Shown piece by piece: positions 6,460 through 14,547 of a DNA stretch of 19,340 bases (position 1 is the first letter of the stretch; each line of letters opens with the position of its first letter). The translations under genes were made by a program, and so were the position numbers. The DNA is from SYIM01 sp044359405. GTDB lineage: Bacteria > Pseudomonadota > Gammaproteobacteria > Burkholderiales > Burkholderiaceae_E. The stretch covers positions 1 to 19,340 of the forward strand of contig JBIKMC010000031.1 of NCBI GenBank assembly GCA_044359405.1. The letters run 5' to 3'. The notes beneath the pieces were generated by a model that saw nothing but the letters and a program-made list of their open reading frames with translations, had not been told where the DNA came from and searched no databases.

Positions 6460-8616
6460 ATGTTCGTAGAGCGATTCAAAGGTCTTGACGCGCTGTTCGA
6501 GCCGGCCTCGATCGCGGTCGTAGGCGCGTCGGATGACGCGACCAAATTTGGGGGGCGGGTACTCAGTTATTTGTTGGCGCGTGAGCAGGGTCCCGCATTG
6601 AGACCGCTGAGCGTCTACGCCGTCAACCCCAGGCGCTCACAGGTACTGGGGCTGAACACCCACCCCAGCATCAAAGCAATCGGCACGCCCATCGACCTTG
6701 CCGTACTCTCGGTACCAGCCGAGGCCGTACCGTCGGCGATCGACGACTGCATCGCCGCAGGTGTTGGCGCCGCCATCGTGTTCAGTGCAGGCTTTGCCGA
6801 AACGGGCGAGCAGGGTCGGCTGGCGCAGCAGGCGCTGCTCGATCGTGCCAATGCGGCCGGTCTTCGCTTGCTCGGTCCCAACTGTATCGGGTTGGTCAAC
6901 GAGCACGCAAAGATCGCAGCCAGTTTCGCGACTCTATGGAGCTCAGGCTTCGCGTCGTCTGGCCCCGTCGCTGTTCTCAGCCAGAGCGGTGCGACCGCAT
7001 CCTACCTACACGTCATGCTGCAAGCGCAGGGTATTGGCGTTTCGCTGTGGGCCAGTACAGGCAACGAGATTGATGTCGATGTCGCCGACTGCATCGCCTA
7101 CGCGGCGCGACATACGCCCACACGCATCATTCTGGCGGCTCTGGAAGGACTGCGTGATGGAGCGCGGCTGATGCAGGCCATTTCGGACGCCAGGGCCGCA
7201 GGCAAGATCGTGGTCGTGATGAAAGTCGGCCGATCGGCGCTGGGTGGGGAAGCGGCCCGTTCACATACCGGCGCACTCACTGGCGAGGACAGAGTTTTCG
7301 ATGTCGCATTGCGCCGATGTGGCGCACTTCGGGCCCACAGTTTCGAAGACTTCATTGACCTTGCAGCGGTTTTTTCGATCAACAAACGGCCACTCGGTCG
7401 GCGAATTGCCGTGGTCAGTGCGTCGGGGGGAGCAGGTATTCTGCTGGCCGACCGGGCTGAGGATCTGGCTCTTGAAATGCCCGAGCTTTCCCCTGCCCTG
7501 CGATCGCAGATTGATGACCGCGTTCAGCACGGCAACAGTCGCAACCCGGTGGATGTCACGGCGGCCGTACTCAGCGACTTCTCGCTGATGGTCGACCCGT
7601 TGGTGGCGGTCGCGCGCAGTGGTGAAGTGGACGCGGTCATCGGTTTTCTGACCTCGGCCTTCCGCTCCGACGAATCGGTCACCCGCGTGATCGCCGCGCT
7701 TCAGACGGCCCAGCTTCATACCCTCGACATACCGGTGCTGCTGTCGCTGACAACCAGTCAACCGAATCTTGCCCGACTGCAAAAGGCGGGCTTTGCAGCG
7801 TTCATCGACCCGATTCGGGCCATCAACGCACTCGCGCCGAGTCTGCCCGAGTCGGCTCACAACATCGACCTCAAATCCGCCTTATCTACCACCCCAACGA
7901 GTCTCATTACTGCCGACTCGCCGACACAGCCTCCCCGCGACACCGATGAAGCCTCACTGCTGCTCTGGCTGGACTCGCACGGCATTCGCGCAGCACCCAC
8001 CGAGAGAGCCGACCGTCAAGAGCGGGCCGTGGATGCAGCCTCGCGTATCGGTTTTCCAGTGGCGTTGAAGCTGTCGGTGGCTGGCCTTGCACACAAGAGC
8101 GATTCCGGCGGCGTCATGCTCAAGCTTCAAGATCCCGAGGCGGTCCGCGCGGCCTATCGCCAGCTAATTTGCATCAGCCAGACGCTGGGCCTGGATGATT
8201 CCAGCGGTGGCGTCATCGTGCAGGCCATGCGCACCGGTTTGGTTGAAACCCTTCTGGGATATCGCTACGACCCACAATTCGGGCCAGTCGTCGCGTTCGG
8301 ACTGGGTGGCCTGTGGGTGGAAATGATGAACGACATCGCGCTGCAGATCGCACCGTTTGATGAGGCGACCGCCCTGACGATGATTCACTCAATCAAAGCC
8401 CGGGGCATACTGCTGGGCGCCCGGGGTCGTCCGAGGGTCGATATCGACGCACTGGCCCGTACGCTGGCGGCCTTCTCGCGCCTGGTCGCCCGCCTGCCCG
8501 CTAATCTATCCCTAGAGATCAACCCCTTTCTCATTGGACCTGAAGGCCAGGGCGGCTGGGCCGTCGATGCAAAACTGAGCGACAGCCGGCAATCGCATCA
8601 TGCGGAGTCACACTGA
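6460..8616 (+). CDS. Acyl-CoA synthetase, NDP-forming (ADP-forming acetyl-CoA synthetase family)
   Basis: 718 residues, alpha and beta parts fused in one chain. N-terminal CoA-binding Rossmann domain: IAVVGAS (18-24) and LSVPAEAV (83-90). Succinyl-CoA-synthetase-like ligase domains: GPNCIGLVN (139-147), SQSGATASY (174-182), GNEIDVDVADC (201-211), and GEAARSHTGALTGED (263-277), in which H269 matches the phosphorylated histidine of the family. C-terminal ATP-grasp domain, about 500-715: GFPVALKLSV (531-540), HKSDSGGVMLKL (545-556), GPVVAFGLGG (608-617). It makes acyl-CoA from free acid, CoA and ATP (or GTP), releasing ADP (or GDP) and phosphate. The reading frame stays open upstream inside the SDR gene, but ATG 6460 directly before the domain is the likely start; no Shine-Dalgarno is seen, so coupling to the SDR stop 31 bp upstream is likely. 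Its stop overlaps the next start as TGATG. Confidence 0.92.
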   Translation: MFVERFKGLDALFEPASIAVVGASDDATKFGGRVLSYLLAREQGPALRPLSVYAVNPRRSQVLGLNTHPSIKAIGTPIDLAVLSVPAEAVPSAIDDCIAAGVGAAIVFSAGFAETGEQGRLAQQALLDRANAAGLRLLGPNCIGLVNEHAKIAASFATLWSSGFASSGPVAVLSQSGATASYLHVMLQAQGIGVSLWASTGNEIDVDVADCIAYAARHTPTRIILAALEGLRDGARLMQAISDARAAGKIVVVMKVGRSALGGEAARSHTGALTGEDRVFDVALRRCGALRAHSFEDFIDLAAVFSINKRPLGRRIAVVSASGGAGILLADRAEDLALEMPELSPALRSQIDDRVQHGNSRNPVDVTAAVLSDFSLMVDPLVAVARSGEVDAVIGFLTSAFRSDESVTRVIAALQTAQLHTLDIPVLLSLTTSQPNLARLQKAGFAAFIDPIRAINALAPSLPESAHNIDLKSALSTTPTSLITADSPTQPPRDTDEASLLLWLDSHGIRAAPTERADRQERAVDAASRIGFPVALKLSVAGLAHKSDSGGVMLKLQDPEAVRAAYRQLICISQTLGLDDSSGGVIVQAMRTGLVETLLGYRYDPQFGPVVAFGLGGLWVEMMNDIALQIAPFDEATALTMIHSIKARGILLGARGRPRVDIDALARTLAAFSRLVARLPANLSLEINPFLIGPEGQGGWAVDAKLSDSRQSHHAESH

Positions 8617-9773
8617 TGCTGTTCGCGAAAGACTCTGAAGAAGATCGACGGTTTCGTGAGACGGTAAGAGCATGGTTGGCGAAGGCGCTGCCGGCAGCCT
8701 GGCGACATCACACGCAGATGCTCGACCCCGACATTCTTCGCAGCTGGCACCGACGCCTGTTTGAGCAGGGATGGGTCGCGCCCCACTGGCCGCGCGAGTT
8801 TGGCGGTATGGGTGCAAGCCTTGACGAGCAGCTCATTCTGCTGGACGAACTCACACAGGCCGGCGCTCCCTACCTGCTGCCCACGGGTCTGAACTTTCTA
8901 GGCCAGGCCATCATGAGCTTCGGAACCGATGAACAGCGTCGGCAACATCTGCCCGAAATCCTCTCAGGAAAAACGTTCTGGGCTCAGGGCTACTCCGAAC
9001 CCAATGCCGGCTCTGATTTAGCCAGTCTGAGCACACGCGCTACCGAACAAGGCGATCACTTCCTGGTGAGCGGCGAAAAGATATGGTCCAGCTACGCGCA
9101 CTTGTGCGACTGGATATTCGTTTTGGTACGCACCGATCCGCAGGCGAATCCACCGCATGCGGGTATCAGCATGCTGCTCATCGACTTAAACTCACCCGGC
9201 ATCGAGATTCGCCCCATTCGAACCATCGTGGGTCAGTTGGAGTTCTGCTCGGTTCGCTTCGATCAGGTTCAGGTGCCCGTCAGCAATCTGCTCGGGCCCC
9301 GAAACGGTGGCTGGAAGGTGGCCAACCACGTTCTGGGCTTTGAGCGTCTATCCAACGGCAGTCCGCGCAATGCCTTGCTCGCCCTGCGTAAGCTGTACGC
9401 GGTTGCACAGGCCAACGGTCAGATGGCCGATCCGGTCTTCAGCGAGCAACTGGCCGAGCTTGAGATCGATCTTGTTGCACATCTGGCCGCTTACCGCCAG
9501 GCGATTACCCGACTCAAGGCGGGTCAACTTGATGTCGCTGATGCCCCGGTTCTTAAGCTCTCAAGCACCGAGCTGCTCCAAAACATCAACGATCTGCTCC
9601 TGCAGGCGTGCGGCGATCAGGCCGGCTCAGCGGGTTACATGAGTCCCGACGGCTGGATCGACACTTCCGGCTCGTTTCTCCTCAGCCGCCGAGCCACCAT
9701 TTACGGAGGCTCCAGCGAAATTCAGCGCAATATCATCGCCCAGCGGGTGTTGAACATGCCCAGGCAAGGCTGA
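8616..9773 (+). CDS. Acyl-CoA dehydrogenase, catalytic-type subunit
   Basis: 385-residue FAD-dependent dehydrogenase with the normal three-domain length. Visible: GWVAPHWPREFGGMG (52-66), the substrate/FAD motif YSEPNAGSDL (126-135), VSGEKIW (151-157) and the C-terminal YGGSSEIQRN (363-372). The last motif has Gly-Gly where medium-chain enzymes have the catalytic Glu (YEGT); this variant is usual in steroid- and cyclic-acid-type acyl-CoA dehydrogenases. It would introduce an alpha,beta double bond into the CoA thioester made by the upstream synthetase and pass electrons to ETF. The start overlaps the synthetase stop by one base. Immediately followed by a second, divergent paralogue, suggesting a heteromeric enzyme. 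Confidence 0.94.
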   Translation: MLFAKDSEEDRRFRETVRAWLAKALPAAWRHHTQMLDPDILRSWHRRLFEQGWVAPHWPREFGGMGASLDEQLILLDELTQAGAPYLLPTGLNFLGQAIMSFGTDEQRRQHLPEILSGKTFWAQGYSEPNAGSDLASLSTRATEQGDHFLVSGEKIWSSYAHLCDWIFVLVRTDPQANPPHAGISMLLIDLNSPGIEIRPIRTIVGQLEFCSVRFDQVQVPVSNLLGPRNGGWKVANHVLGFERLSNGSPRNALLALRKLYAVAQANGQMADPVFSEQLAELEIDLVAHLAAYRQAITRLKAGQLDVADAPVLKLSSTELLQNINDLLLQACGDQAGSAGYMSPDGWIDTSGSFLLSRRATIYGGSSEIQRNIIAQRVLNMPRQG

Positions 9774-9779
9774 CCTGTC

Positions 9780-10922
9780 ATGACCCGCTTGGCCTCAACG
9801 CCGTCCGCAGATCCGTTTGACCCCGCAATCAGCGAGGCCGCGCGCCGTTTTTTTGCGGCGCATCCGGACGCCGATGCCGCACGCGCCCTGGGTCTTGACG
9901 ATCTGCTCGTCAGCGCGGCCAGCGATGGCGAGCGTGCGCTTCATCTGGCCTGTATCGGCCTGGAGGCCGGCTCTTCTCACTACACCGGGGCGCTGGCCGA
10001 AGACTGCCTGGCTTGCCTGTCGGGTCTCACGCCCGACCTTGCCGATCTGACTGGCTGCCGTGTCGCCACCCTGCGCGCACACCCGCTCCCCACGTCAGCC
10101 TTAGCATCTGGGCCCTTCAAGTATGGTGTCACCCTGAGGGGTGACCCATCCCTCACGCTTGAAGGACGGATCAGCTCGGTCCCTCATCTGGGCGGGGCGC
10201 GCGCACTGCTGGTGCTGGCCCTGCACGAAGGCATACCGGTGCTGGTGTGGCTTGACCTTAAGGGCGCACAGCGCTGCCTTCAATCCGCAACGCCGCCCGG
10301 CTGCGAGGCTTCTGAACCTGGAAGCCCGGCCCGGGACCAGACCTGCCTGCAACTCATGCTTAGAACCCAGCTGGATGGTTCTGATCTCGGCGATGTTTGC
10401 CTACAGAATCATCCGATGCACGCCCAAGGGATACTTGCTCAAGGGCTAAACGCTGGGCAAGCGATACACAGGCTATCGCAGTTCGCCTGGCTCGTCACCG
10501 CGGCGCGCCTGGTGGGCTGTGCATCACGCGCCCTGCAACTCACCCGCGATCACCTCATGCTCAGGCAACAATTCGGTCGACCGCTGGCAGGCTTTCAGGC
10601 CCTGCAGCACCGACTGGCCAGCCTTTTTGTTGACATTCAGGTGTCGAAGTCGCTGCTGCAGCAAGTGGCATCGAGCTGGGAGGATGAGCAGGATCGTCGC
10701 GACACCTTGTTGCACGCACTAAAATCCAAGGCCTCGCGCGTTGCCCTGTCGGCCGCCAAAAGCGCTGTGCACCTACACGGCGCGATGGGTTACTGCGATG
10801 AACACGAAGTCGGCAGACTGCTCAAGCATGTGATGGTTTTGAGCGCCCGCGACGGTACCTCCGCCGAGCATCGGCGCGCGTTCAGTCAGTCTGCCCCGCG
10901 TCTTTTTAAGACGCCTGAATGA
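9780..10922 (+). CDS. Acyl-CoA dehydrogenase-family protein, degenerate partner subunit
   Basis: 380 residues, starting 6 bases after the preceding gene. Only the C-terminal alpha-helical domain is readily recognised: ARLVGCASRALQLTRDHL (242-259), RQQFGRPLAGFQALQ (262-276, the FAD-contact Arg-x-x-Phe-Gly motif) and HLHGAMGYCDEHEVGR (331-346). The N-terminal and middle parts (1-230) are Ala/Leu-rich and poorly conserved, with no SEPxAGSD-like motif and no C-terminal GGSSEIQ motif. This is the pattern of the non-canonical partner in alpha2-beta2 acyl-CoA dehydrogenases such as FadE28/FadE29 of steroid side-chain breakdown, in which FAD sites are shared between two unlike chains. I infer a complex with the 8616-9773 product. 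Alternatively it is a diverged stand-alone dehydrogenase. Last gene of the operon. Confidence 0.82.
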   Translation: MTRLASTPSADPFDPAISEAARRFFAAHPDADAARALGLDDLLVSAASDGERALHLACIGLEAGSSHYTGALAEDCLACLSGLTPDLADLTGCRVATLRAHPLPTSALASGPFKYGVTLRGDPSLTLEGRISSVPHLGGARALLVLALHEGIPVLVWLDLKGAQRCLQSATPPGCEASEPGSPARDQTCLQLMLRTQLDGSDLGDVCLQNHPMHAQGILAQGLNAGQAIHRLSQFAWLVTAARLVGCASRALQLTRDHLMLRQQFGRPLAGFQALQHRLASLFVDIQVSKSLLQQVASSWEDEQDRRDTLLHALKSKASRVALSAAKSAVHLHGAMGYCDEHEVGRLLKHVMVLSARDGTSAEHRRAFSQSAPRLFKTPE

Positions 10923-10951
10923 GCCGCCCTGATACGTTTAGAACTGCATTC

Positions 10952-10979
10952 CTCGACGGTTTCGATGCGAAGGTTCGAG
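10952..10979. terminator. Weak hairpin between convergent genes
   Basis: CTCGA (10952-10956) pairs with TCGAG (10975-10979), and inside it TTCG (10961-10964) pairs with CGAA (10968-10971) around a 3-base loop, with a small internal loop between. There is no T-run on either side, so intrinsic termination is doubtful; it is the only dyad I see in the 65-bp gap between the operon end and the lysR stop. Confidence 0.25.
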
Positions 10980-10987
10980 CCCCCACC

Positions 10988-11896
10988 TCACCGTACGCCC
11001 ATGTCGCCCGCACCGACCGAGGCCAGCACCTCCATGAAGTGCTCTACCAACGGTGAGACCGGCACCCCTGCCCGGGTGAGCGCGCCCACCGTGCGGCGCC
11101 AGCGGAACTCGTCTATCGGTAAGGCCGCCAGTCCGGCTCGCGCCAGCTGCGCGGCGGGCAGCTCTGAGGTCACCGCCAGCATGCTGGAGGCAGCCGCCAT
11201 GGGCACTAACGGATCGCCTTGAATGTCCAGCTCAAACCGCACCTGGGGCAGCGGCAGACCGTGCTGGGCAAAGATGCCGTCGATCCAGTCCCGGGTCAGT
11301 ACACCACGCCTGGGCAGAATCCAGGGCTGATCAACCAGATGGCTCAGCTCGAGCCGCTTGCGCTTGAGCAGCGCATGACCGCGACTTGCAACCACCACCA
11401 GGGTGCTGATGCCAACCGGGCGAGTTTCAAAAGCCACGTCGGTTCGATCTGGCACCGTACAGATGACCAGATCGAGCTCACCCCGTCGCAGCTTTGCAAA
11501 GAGCAAATCGGAGAGCGCTACAAACAGCTGAAAACGCGAGGCGGGACGGTGCTCTGCAACCACCGCTCCGGCACCTACAAAGAACTGCGTGATCAACGAG
11601 GGGGCGCAGCCGATTCTCAGCAGCCCCTGGCTGCGGGTGCGCAGGTCGGCCGCCTCCCTGAGCGCATCCTGAAGGTCTTGACGCAGACGACTCGCTCGTT
11701 TGAGGAAGGCTGCGCCCGCCTCGGTCAGCTCGGCGCCGACACTTGAGCGGGTTACCAGGCCCAGCCCAAGCTCGGCCTCCAGCCGGCGAATCGCTTTGGT
11801 AATCGCCGGCTGCGATACATCCATACGCGTTGCCGCGCGGCGAAAACTACCGGCCTCTGCCAGCGCGATGAAATAGTCGAGATCTCTGAGCAACAT
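10988..11896 (-). CDS. LysR-family transcriptional regulator
   Basis: 302 residues, standard LysR length. The N-terminal winged HTH spans about 1-60: LRDLDYFIALAEAGSFRRAA, then VSQPAITKAIRRLEAELGLGL. A linker helix and a two-lobed periplasmic-binding-like effector domain follow (about 90-300). The start at ATG 11896 has GGGAGA seven bases upstream and begins directly with the HTH. LysR proteins usually activate a divergent operon when a pathway metabolite binds; here that operon is the ABC importer/ALDH/SDR/GMC set starting at 12236. It is convergent with the acyl-CoA operon, so control of that operon is less likely. The effector cannot be predicted. Confidence 0.93.
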   Translation of the reverse strand: MLLRDLDYFIALAEAGSFRRAATRMDVSQPAITKAIRRLEAELGLGLVTRSSVGAELTEAGAAFLKRASRLRQDLQDALREAADLRTRSQGLLRIGCAPSLITQFFVGAGAVVAEHRPASRFQLFVALSDLLFAKLRRGELDLVICTVPDRTDVAFETRPVGISTLVVVASRGHALLKRKRLELSHLVDQPWILPRRGVLTRDWIDGIFAQHGLPLPQVRFELDIQGDPLVPMAAASSMLAVTSELPAAQLARAGLAALPIDEFRWRRTVGALTRAGVPVSPLVEHFMEVLASVGAGDMGVR

Positions 11897-11989
11897 CAGC
11901 GCGTCTCCCGGGATTGATGCAATTTAACGACTCGCACCAGCGATGAATCAGTCATTCCTGAAAGTTATCACTCAGACGACCGTCATGCA

Positions 11990-12019
11990 TTCCGATTTGC
12001 ACGTCGCTGTGCCTATAGT
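11990..12019 (+). promoter_or_regulatory. Candidate promoter of the ABC importer operon
   Basis: TATAGT (12014-12019) is a 5 of 6 match to the -10 box; 18 bases upstream lies TTCCGA (11990-11995), a poor -35. A weak -35 is what a LysR-activated promoter would be expected to have. If used, the leader would be about 210 bases, unusually long, so a second promoter nearer 12236 cannot be excluded. Confidence 0.35.
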
Positions 12020-12223
12020 GCTTTTCCTGATCCAACCCGCCGCCTGTAAAGACCCGCCCGAGACCATGTCCTTCTGGACACGACCATGTCAGCAAATGAT
12101 GAAAACACTTGTCAGCAAGCCCGCTGGCTGCCATCTTTGAGGTTGGCCTGGCTTGTACTGGCCCCGGCTAACGCTGGCTGAAGCCCGGCAGTCTGTACCG
12201 GGGTGTCACGAATTACTCAAAAC

Positions 12224-12230
12224 AAGGAGA
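12224..12230 (+). promoter_or_regulatory. Ribosome binding site fixing the binding-protein start
   Basis: AAGGAGA, five bases before ATG 12236, is the strongest Shine-Dalgarno in the window. It rules out the in-frame GTG at 12203 and fits high expression of a periplasmic binding protein. Confidence 0.85.
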
Positions 12231-12235
12231 CAACC

Positions 12236-13633
12236 ATGAACGGTTCCCATAACCCGAATCGCCGCGCCGCGCTGAGCAAGTCTGCAGCGATCGGCGCAAC
12301 GATTGCGGGCGCCCCCTGGGTCACGCGCTTTGCGAACGCGCAAAGTTTTGATCTGGGGCCCTATCAAAACGCCAAGATCAACTGGCGCCAGGCCGAGGGG
12401 CAAAACCTCAACGTTGCCGTCATTCCCGCGGTTTACTTTGACAACCTCATCGCCCTTGCGCCTGAGTTTGAAGCCCTTACCGGCATCAAAGTTCGATTCG
12501 ATAAGGTACCGCCCGTCCAGATCCGTCAGAAATGTGTGCTCGACCTGTCCTCAAAGGCCGGCAACATCAGCACCCATGCGGCGGACCCCATGTATCTGTC
12601 GCTTTACGCGGCCAACAAATGGACCGATCCGCTTGAGCGTTATCTGGAAGATTCCAAGCTCACGGACAAGGCGTGGTTCAACTACGAAGACATTCTGCCG
12701 GCCTGGCGTAAGGCCGACATGGTGGGCAACAGCACCTATGGCATCCCCTTCGACGGCGAGGCCACGGTTCAGACCTATCGCAAAGACCTGTACGACGCCA
12801 AGGGTCTGCGTCCCGCCGACACGCTGGATGACGTGCTTAAGAACGCCAAAGCGCTGCACGATCCCGATAACCGTATGTGGGGTTTTTGCCTGCGCGGCAT
12901 GGCTGGCGCCGGCCAGAACATGTACATCTATCCGTCCATTCTGGGCGCGTTCGGCGGTAAGTGGTTCGACAACAGCGGCAAGATGGTCGTCAACAGCCCT
13001 GAGGCCGTCGCTGCGCTTGAGTGGTACGTGAACTCGCAGAACAACTTCGCACCCAAGGCTGCACAAAACTGGAACTGGCCTGATATCGCCGATGCGTTCG
13101 CCCAGGGCACCATCGGCAGCTATATCGATGGTCAATCGGCGGCGTCGGTGTTGGTCAATCCGCAGCGCTCCAAAGTTATCGGCAAGATCGGCTTCGCACG
13201 CTGGCCCAAGGGTCCGTCAGGCCGCCGCGTCAGCTCGATCTGGAACTGGGCCATGCCCATCAACTCGGCGCTGCCCGAAAAGGCACGTCATGCCACCTGG
13301 CTGTTCATTCAGTGGGCCACCTCCAAAGAGACGCAAACCCGCTCGTCCACCCGTTTTCCGGGGGTGCGCTTTGGCGTGAATCGTCTGTCGATGTGGCAGT
13401 CACCCGAGTTCACCAAGAGCATGAATGACTCCGGTGACAACTTTCTCAAGTCGGTGCTGGATACCTTCGCGCAGGACACCGACCCCGATTGGCGTCCGCG
13501 CGTTCCACAATGGCCTGCCATTGGCGAGACCATGGCCAAGATTGTGCAGTCGGCCCTGGTCGGACAGGTGAAGGCAAAAGCGGCACTGGACGATGCCCAG
13601 TCGCAGGTTGAGCGTATTCTGGCCGGTCGCTGA
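12236..13633 (+). CDS. ABC transporter substrate-binding protein (family 1, sugar/polyol type), Tat signal
   Basis: 465 residues, periplasmic receptor of the importer encoded just downstream. The N-terminus carries twin arginines in NPNRRAALSK (R9-R10), a weakly hydrophobic Ala/Ile core and an ANAQ cleavage region near 35-36: a Tat-type signal, so the protein is probably folded before export. The mature part has the two-lobed family-1 fold: LNVAVIPAVYFDNLIALAPEFE, then FEALTGIKV, YGIPFDGEATVQTYRKDLYD and FAQGTIGSYIDG, the usual places where carbohydrate receptors touch sugar. Family-1 receptors bind mono- or oligosaccharides, polyols or glycerol phosphates. The late region (RRVSSIWNWAMPINSALPEKARHATWLFIQWATS) resembles sorbitol/mannitol-type receptors, but the ligand is not certain. 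The high expected expression and following oxidoreductases suggest an alcohol-rich substrate. Confidence 0.92.
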   Translation: MNGSHNPNRRAALSKSAAIGATIAGAPWVTRFANAQSFDLGPYQNAKINWRQAEGQNLNVAVIPAVYFDNLIALAPEFEALTGIKVRFDKVPPVQIRQKCVLDLSSKAGNISTHAADPMYLSLYAANKWTDPLERYLEDSKLTDKAWFNYEDILPAWRKADMVGNSTYGIPFDGEATVQTYRKDLYDAKGLRPADTLDDVLKNAKALHDPDNRMWGFCLRGMAGAGQNMYIYPSILGAFGGKWFDNSGKMVVNSPEAVAALEWYVNSQNNFAPKAAQNWNWPDIADAFAQGTIGSYIDGQSAASVLVNPQRSKVIGKIGFARWPKGPSGRRVSSIWNWAMPINSALPEKARHATWLFIQWATSKETQTRSSTRFPGVRFGVNRLSMWQSPEFTKSMNDSGDNFLKSVLDTFAQDTDPDWRPRVPQWPAIGETMAKIVQSALVGQVKAKAALDDAQSQVERILAGR

Positions 13634-13647
13634 TCAGACAACCCTGC

Positions 13648-14547
13648 ATGGTTCTGTCGCCCGCCCAACGGCTGGCGATCGTGGAGCGCCGCGAGCGGCG
13701 CTTCGCGATCAGCCTGGCCGCCCCTGCCCTTCTGGTGCTCGCCCTCACGACCACGTTTCCTTTGCTGTATCTGGTCTGGCAGAGCCTGCAAAGCATCAAC
13801 CTATCCATGCCAGGCATGGAGCGCTTTGTGGGTATGGGCAACTATGTGCGCATGCTGGACGATGCGCGTTTCTGGGCAGCGCTTGCCTTCAGCGGCATCT
13901 ACACGGGCATCACGGTCAGCCTGCAGCTCATCATCGGCCTGAGCATGGCGCTGCTGGTGCTGCAGATTCCGCGGGCCCAGTGGGCATTCCGTGTTGCGGC
14001 CATTCTGCCCATCGTGCTGGCGCCCGTCGTGGCCGGCCTGTTCTGGCGCACGCTGCTGCTGACGCAAGACTTCGGCATCATTGACTTTGCCACCCGGTGG
14101 ATGGGACTGGGCTCATTCAACTGGTTGGGCGATCCTTTTCTGGCCCGTGTATCGGTCATCACCATACACACCTGGCAGTGGACGCCTTTTGTATTCCTGT
14201 ACCTGCTGGCTGCGCTGGCCGCCCTGCCCTCGGACCTTTATGAGGCCGCGCGTATCGACCGTGCCAACGCCTGGCAGCGCTTTACGCACATCACGCTGCC
14301 ACTGATTCGGCCGGCCATCGTCATCGTGATCATTTTGCGCATCACCACCGCACTGTCTGCCTTTGCAGCGATCTATGCCGCCACCGGTGGCGGCCCAGGC
14401 ACGGTCACCGAAATCCTCAACCTGTATGCCTACCGGGTATCGTTTGCCGAGCTATCGCTGGGCTACGGCGCCGCTTCGGCGGTGGTGTTGTTGCTGATCA
14501 CCGTAGCTGTGTCGGCGCTGCTCTTTCACATCAGGCGAGCCAAATGA
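13648..14547 (+). CDS. ABC sugar-type permease, MalF-like
   Basis: 299-residue inner-membrane protein with about six hydrophobic segments (roughly 22-46, 78-104, 115-136, 166-192, 222-244, 272-294). The EAA loop that docks on the ATPase is visible at about 199-218 (EAARIDRANAWQ, then ITLPLI). It follows the binding protein by 14 bases and overlaps the second permease by ATGA. With the next two products it forms the membrane and motor part of the importer. Confidence 0.94.
   Translation: MVLSPAQRLAIVERRERRFAISLAAPALLVLALTTTFPLLYLVWQSLQSINLSMPGMERFVGMGNYVRMLDDARFWAALAFSGIYTGITVSLQLIIGLSMALLVLQIPRAQWAFRVAAILPIVLAPVVAGLFWRTLLLTQDFGIIDFATRWMGLGSFNWLGDPFLARVSVITIHTWQWTPFVFLYLLAALAALPSDLYEAARIDRANAWQRFTHITLPLIRPAIVIVIILRITTALSAFAAIYAATGGGPGTVTEILNLYAYRVSFAELSLGYGAASAVVLLLITVAVSALLFHIRRAK

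Larger units (their letters stand above)
11897..12235. other. Divergent intergenic region between lysR and the ABC operon
   Basis: 339 bp without a credible gene. The lysR-proximal part (about 11925-12000) is AT-richer and holds short repeated words (CATTCC at 11953-11958 and 11988-11993, 35 bp apart; ATCA at 11947-11950 and 11967-11970) and the palindrome ATGCAT (11985-11990). I take this as the probable LysR binding area, but no single convincing T-N11-A operator stands out. The distal part (about 12155-12205) is GC-rich with CCCCGG (12162-12167) opposite CCGGGG (12198-12203), which could form a leader stem with a long loop. Confidence 0.5.

Noticed and set aside
7261..7860. 199-residue minus-strand open frame
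   Set aside because: Opposite the acyl-CoA synthetase; Arg/His/Gln-rich shadow composition.
11943..12140. 65-residue open frame with a hydrophobic stretch and a Cys in the lysR/ABC intergenic region
   Set aside because: Looks slightly like a lipoprotein signal but has no ribosome binding site, spans the likely promoter and has no conserved feature.
12203..12235. GTG start 11 codons upstream for the binding protein
   Set aside because: It would place AAGGAGA inside the coding region and spoil the Tat signal; ATG 12236 has the ribosome binding site.
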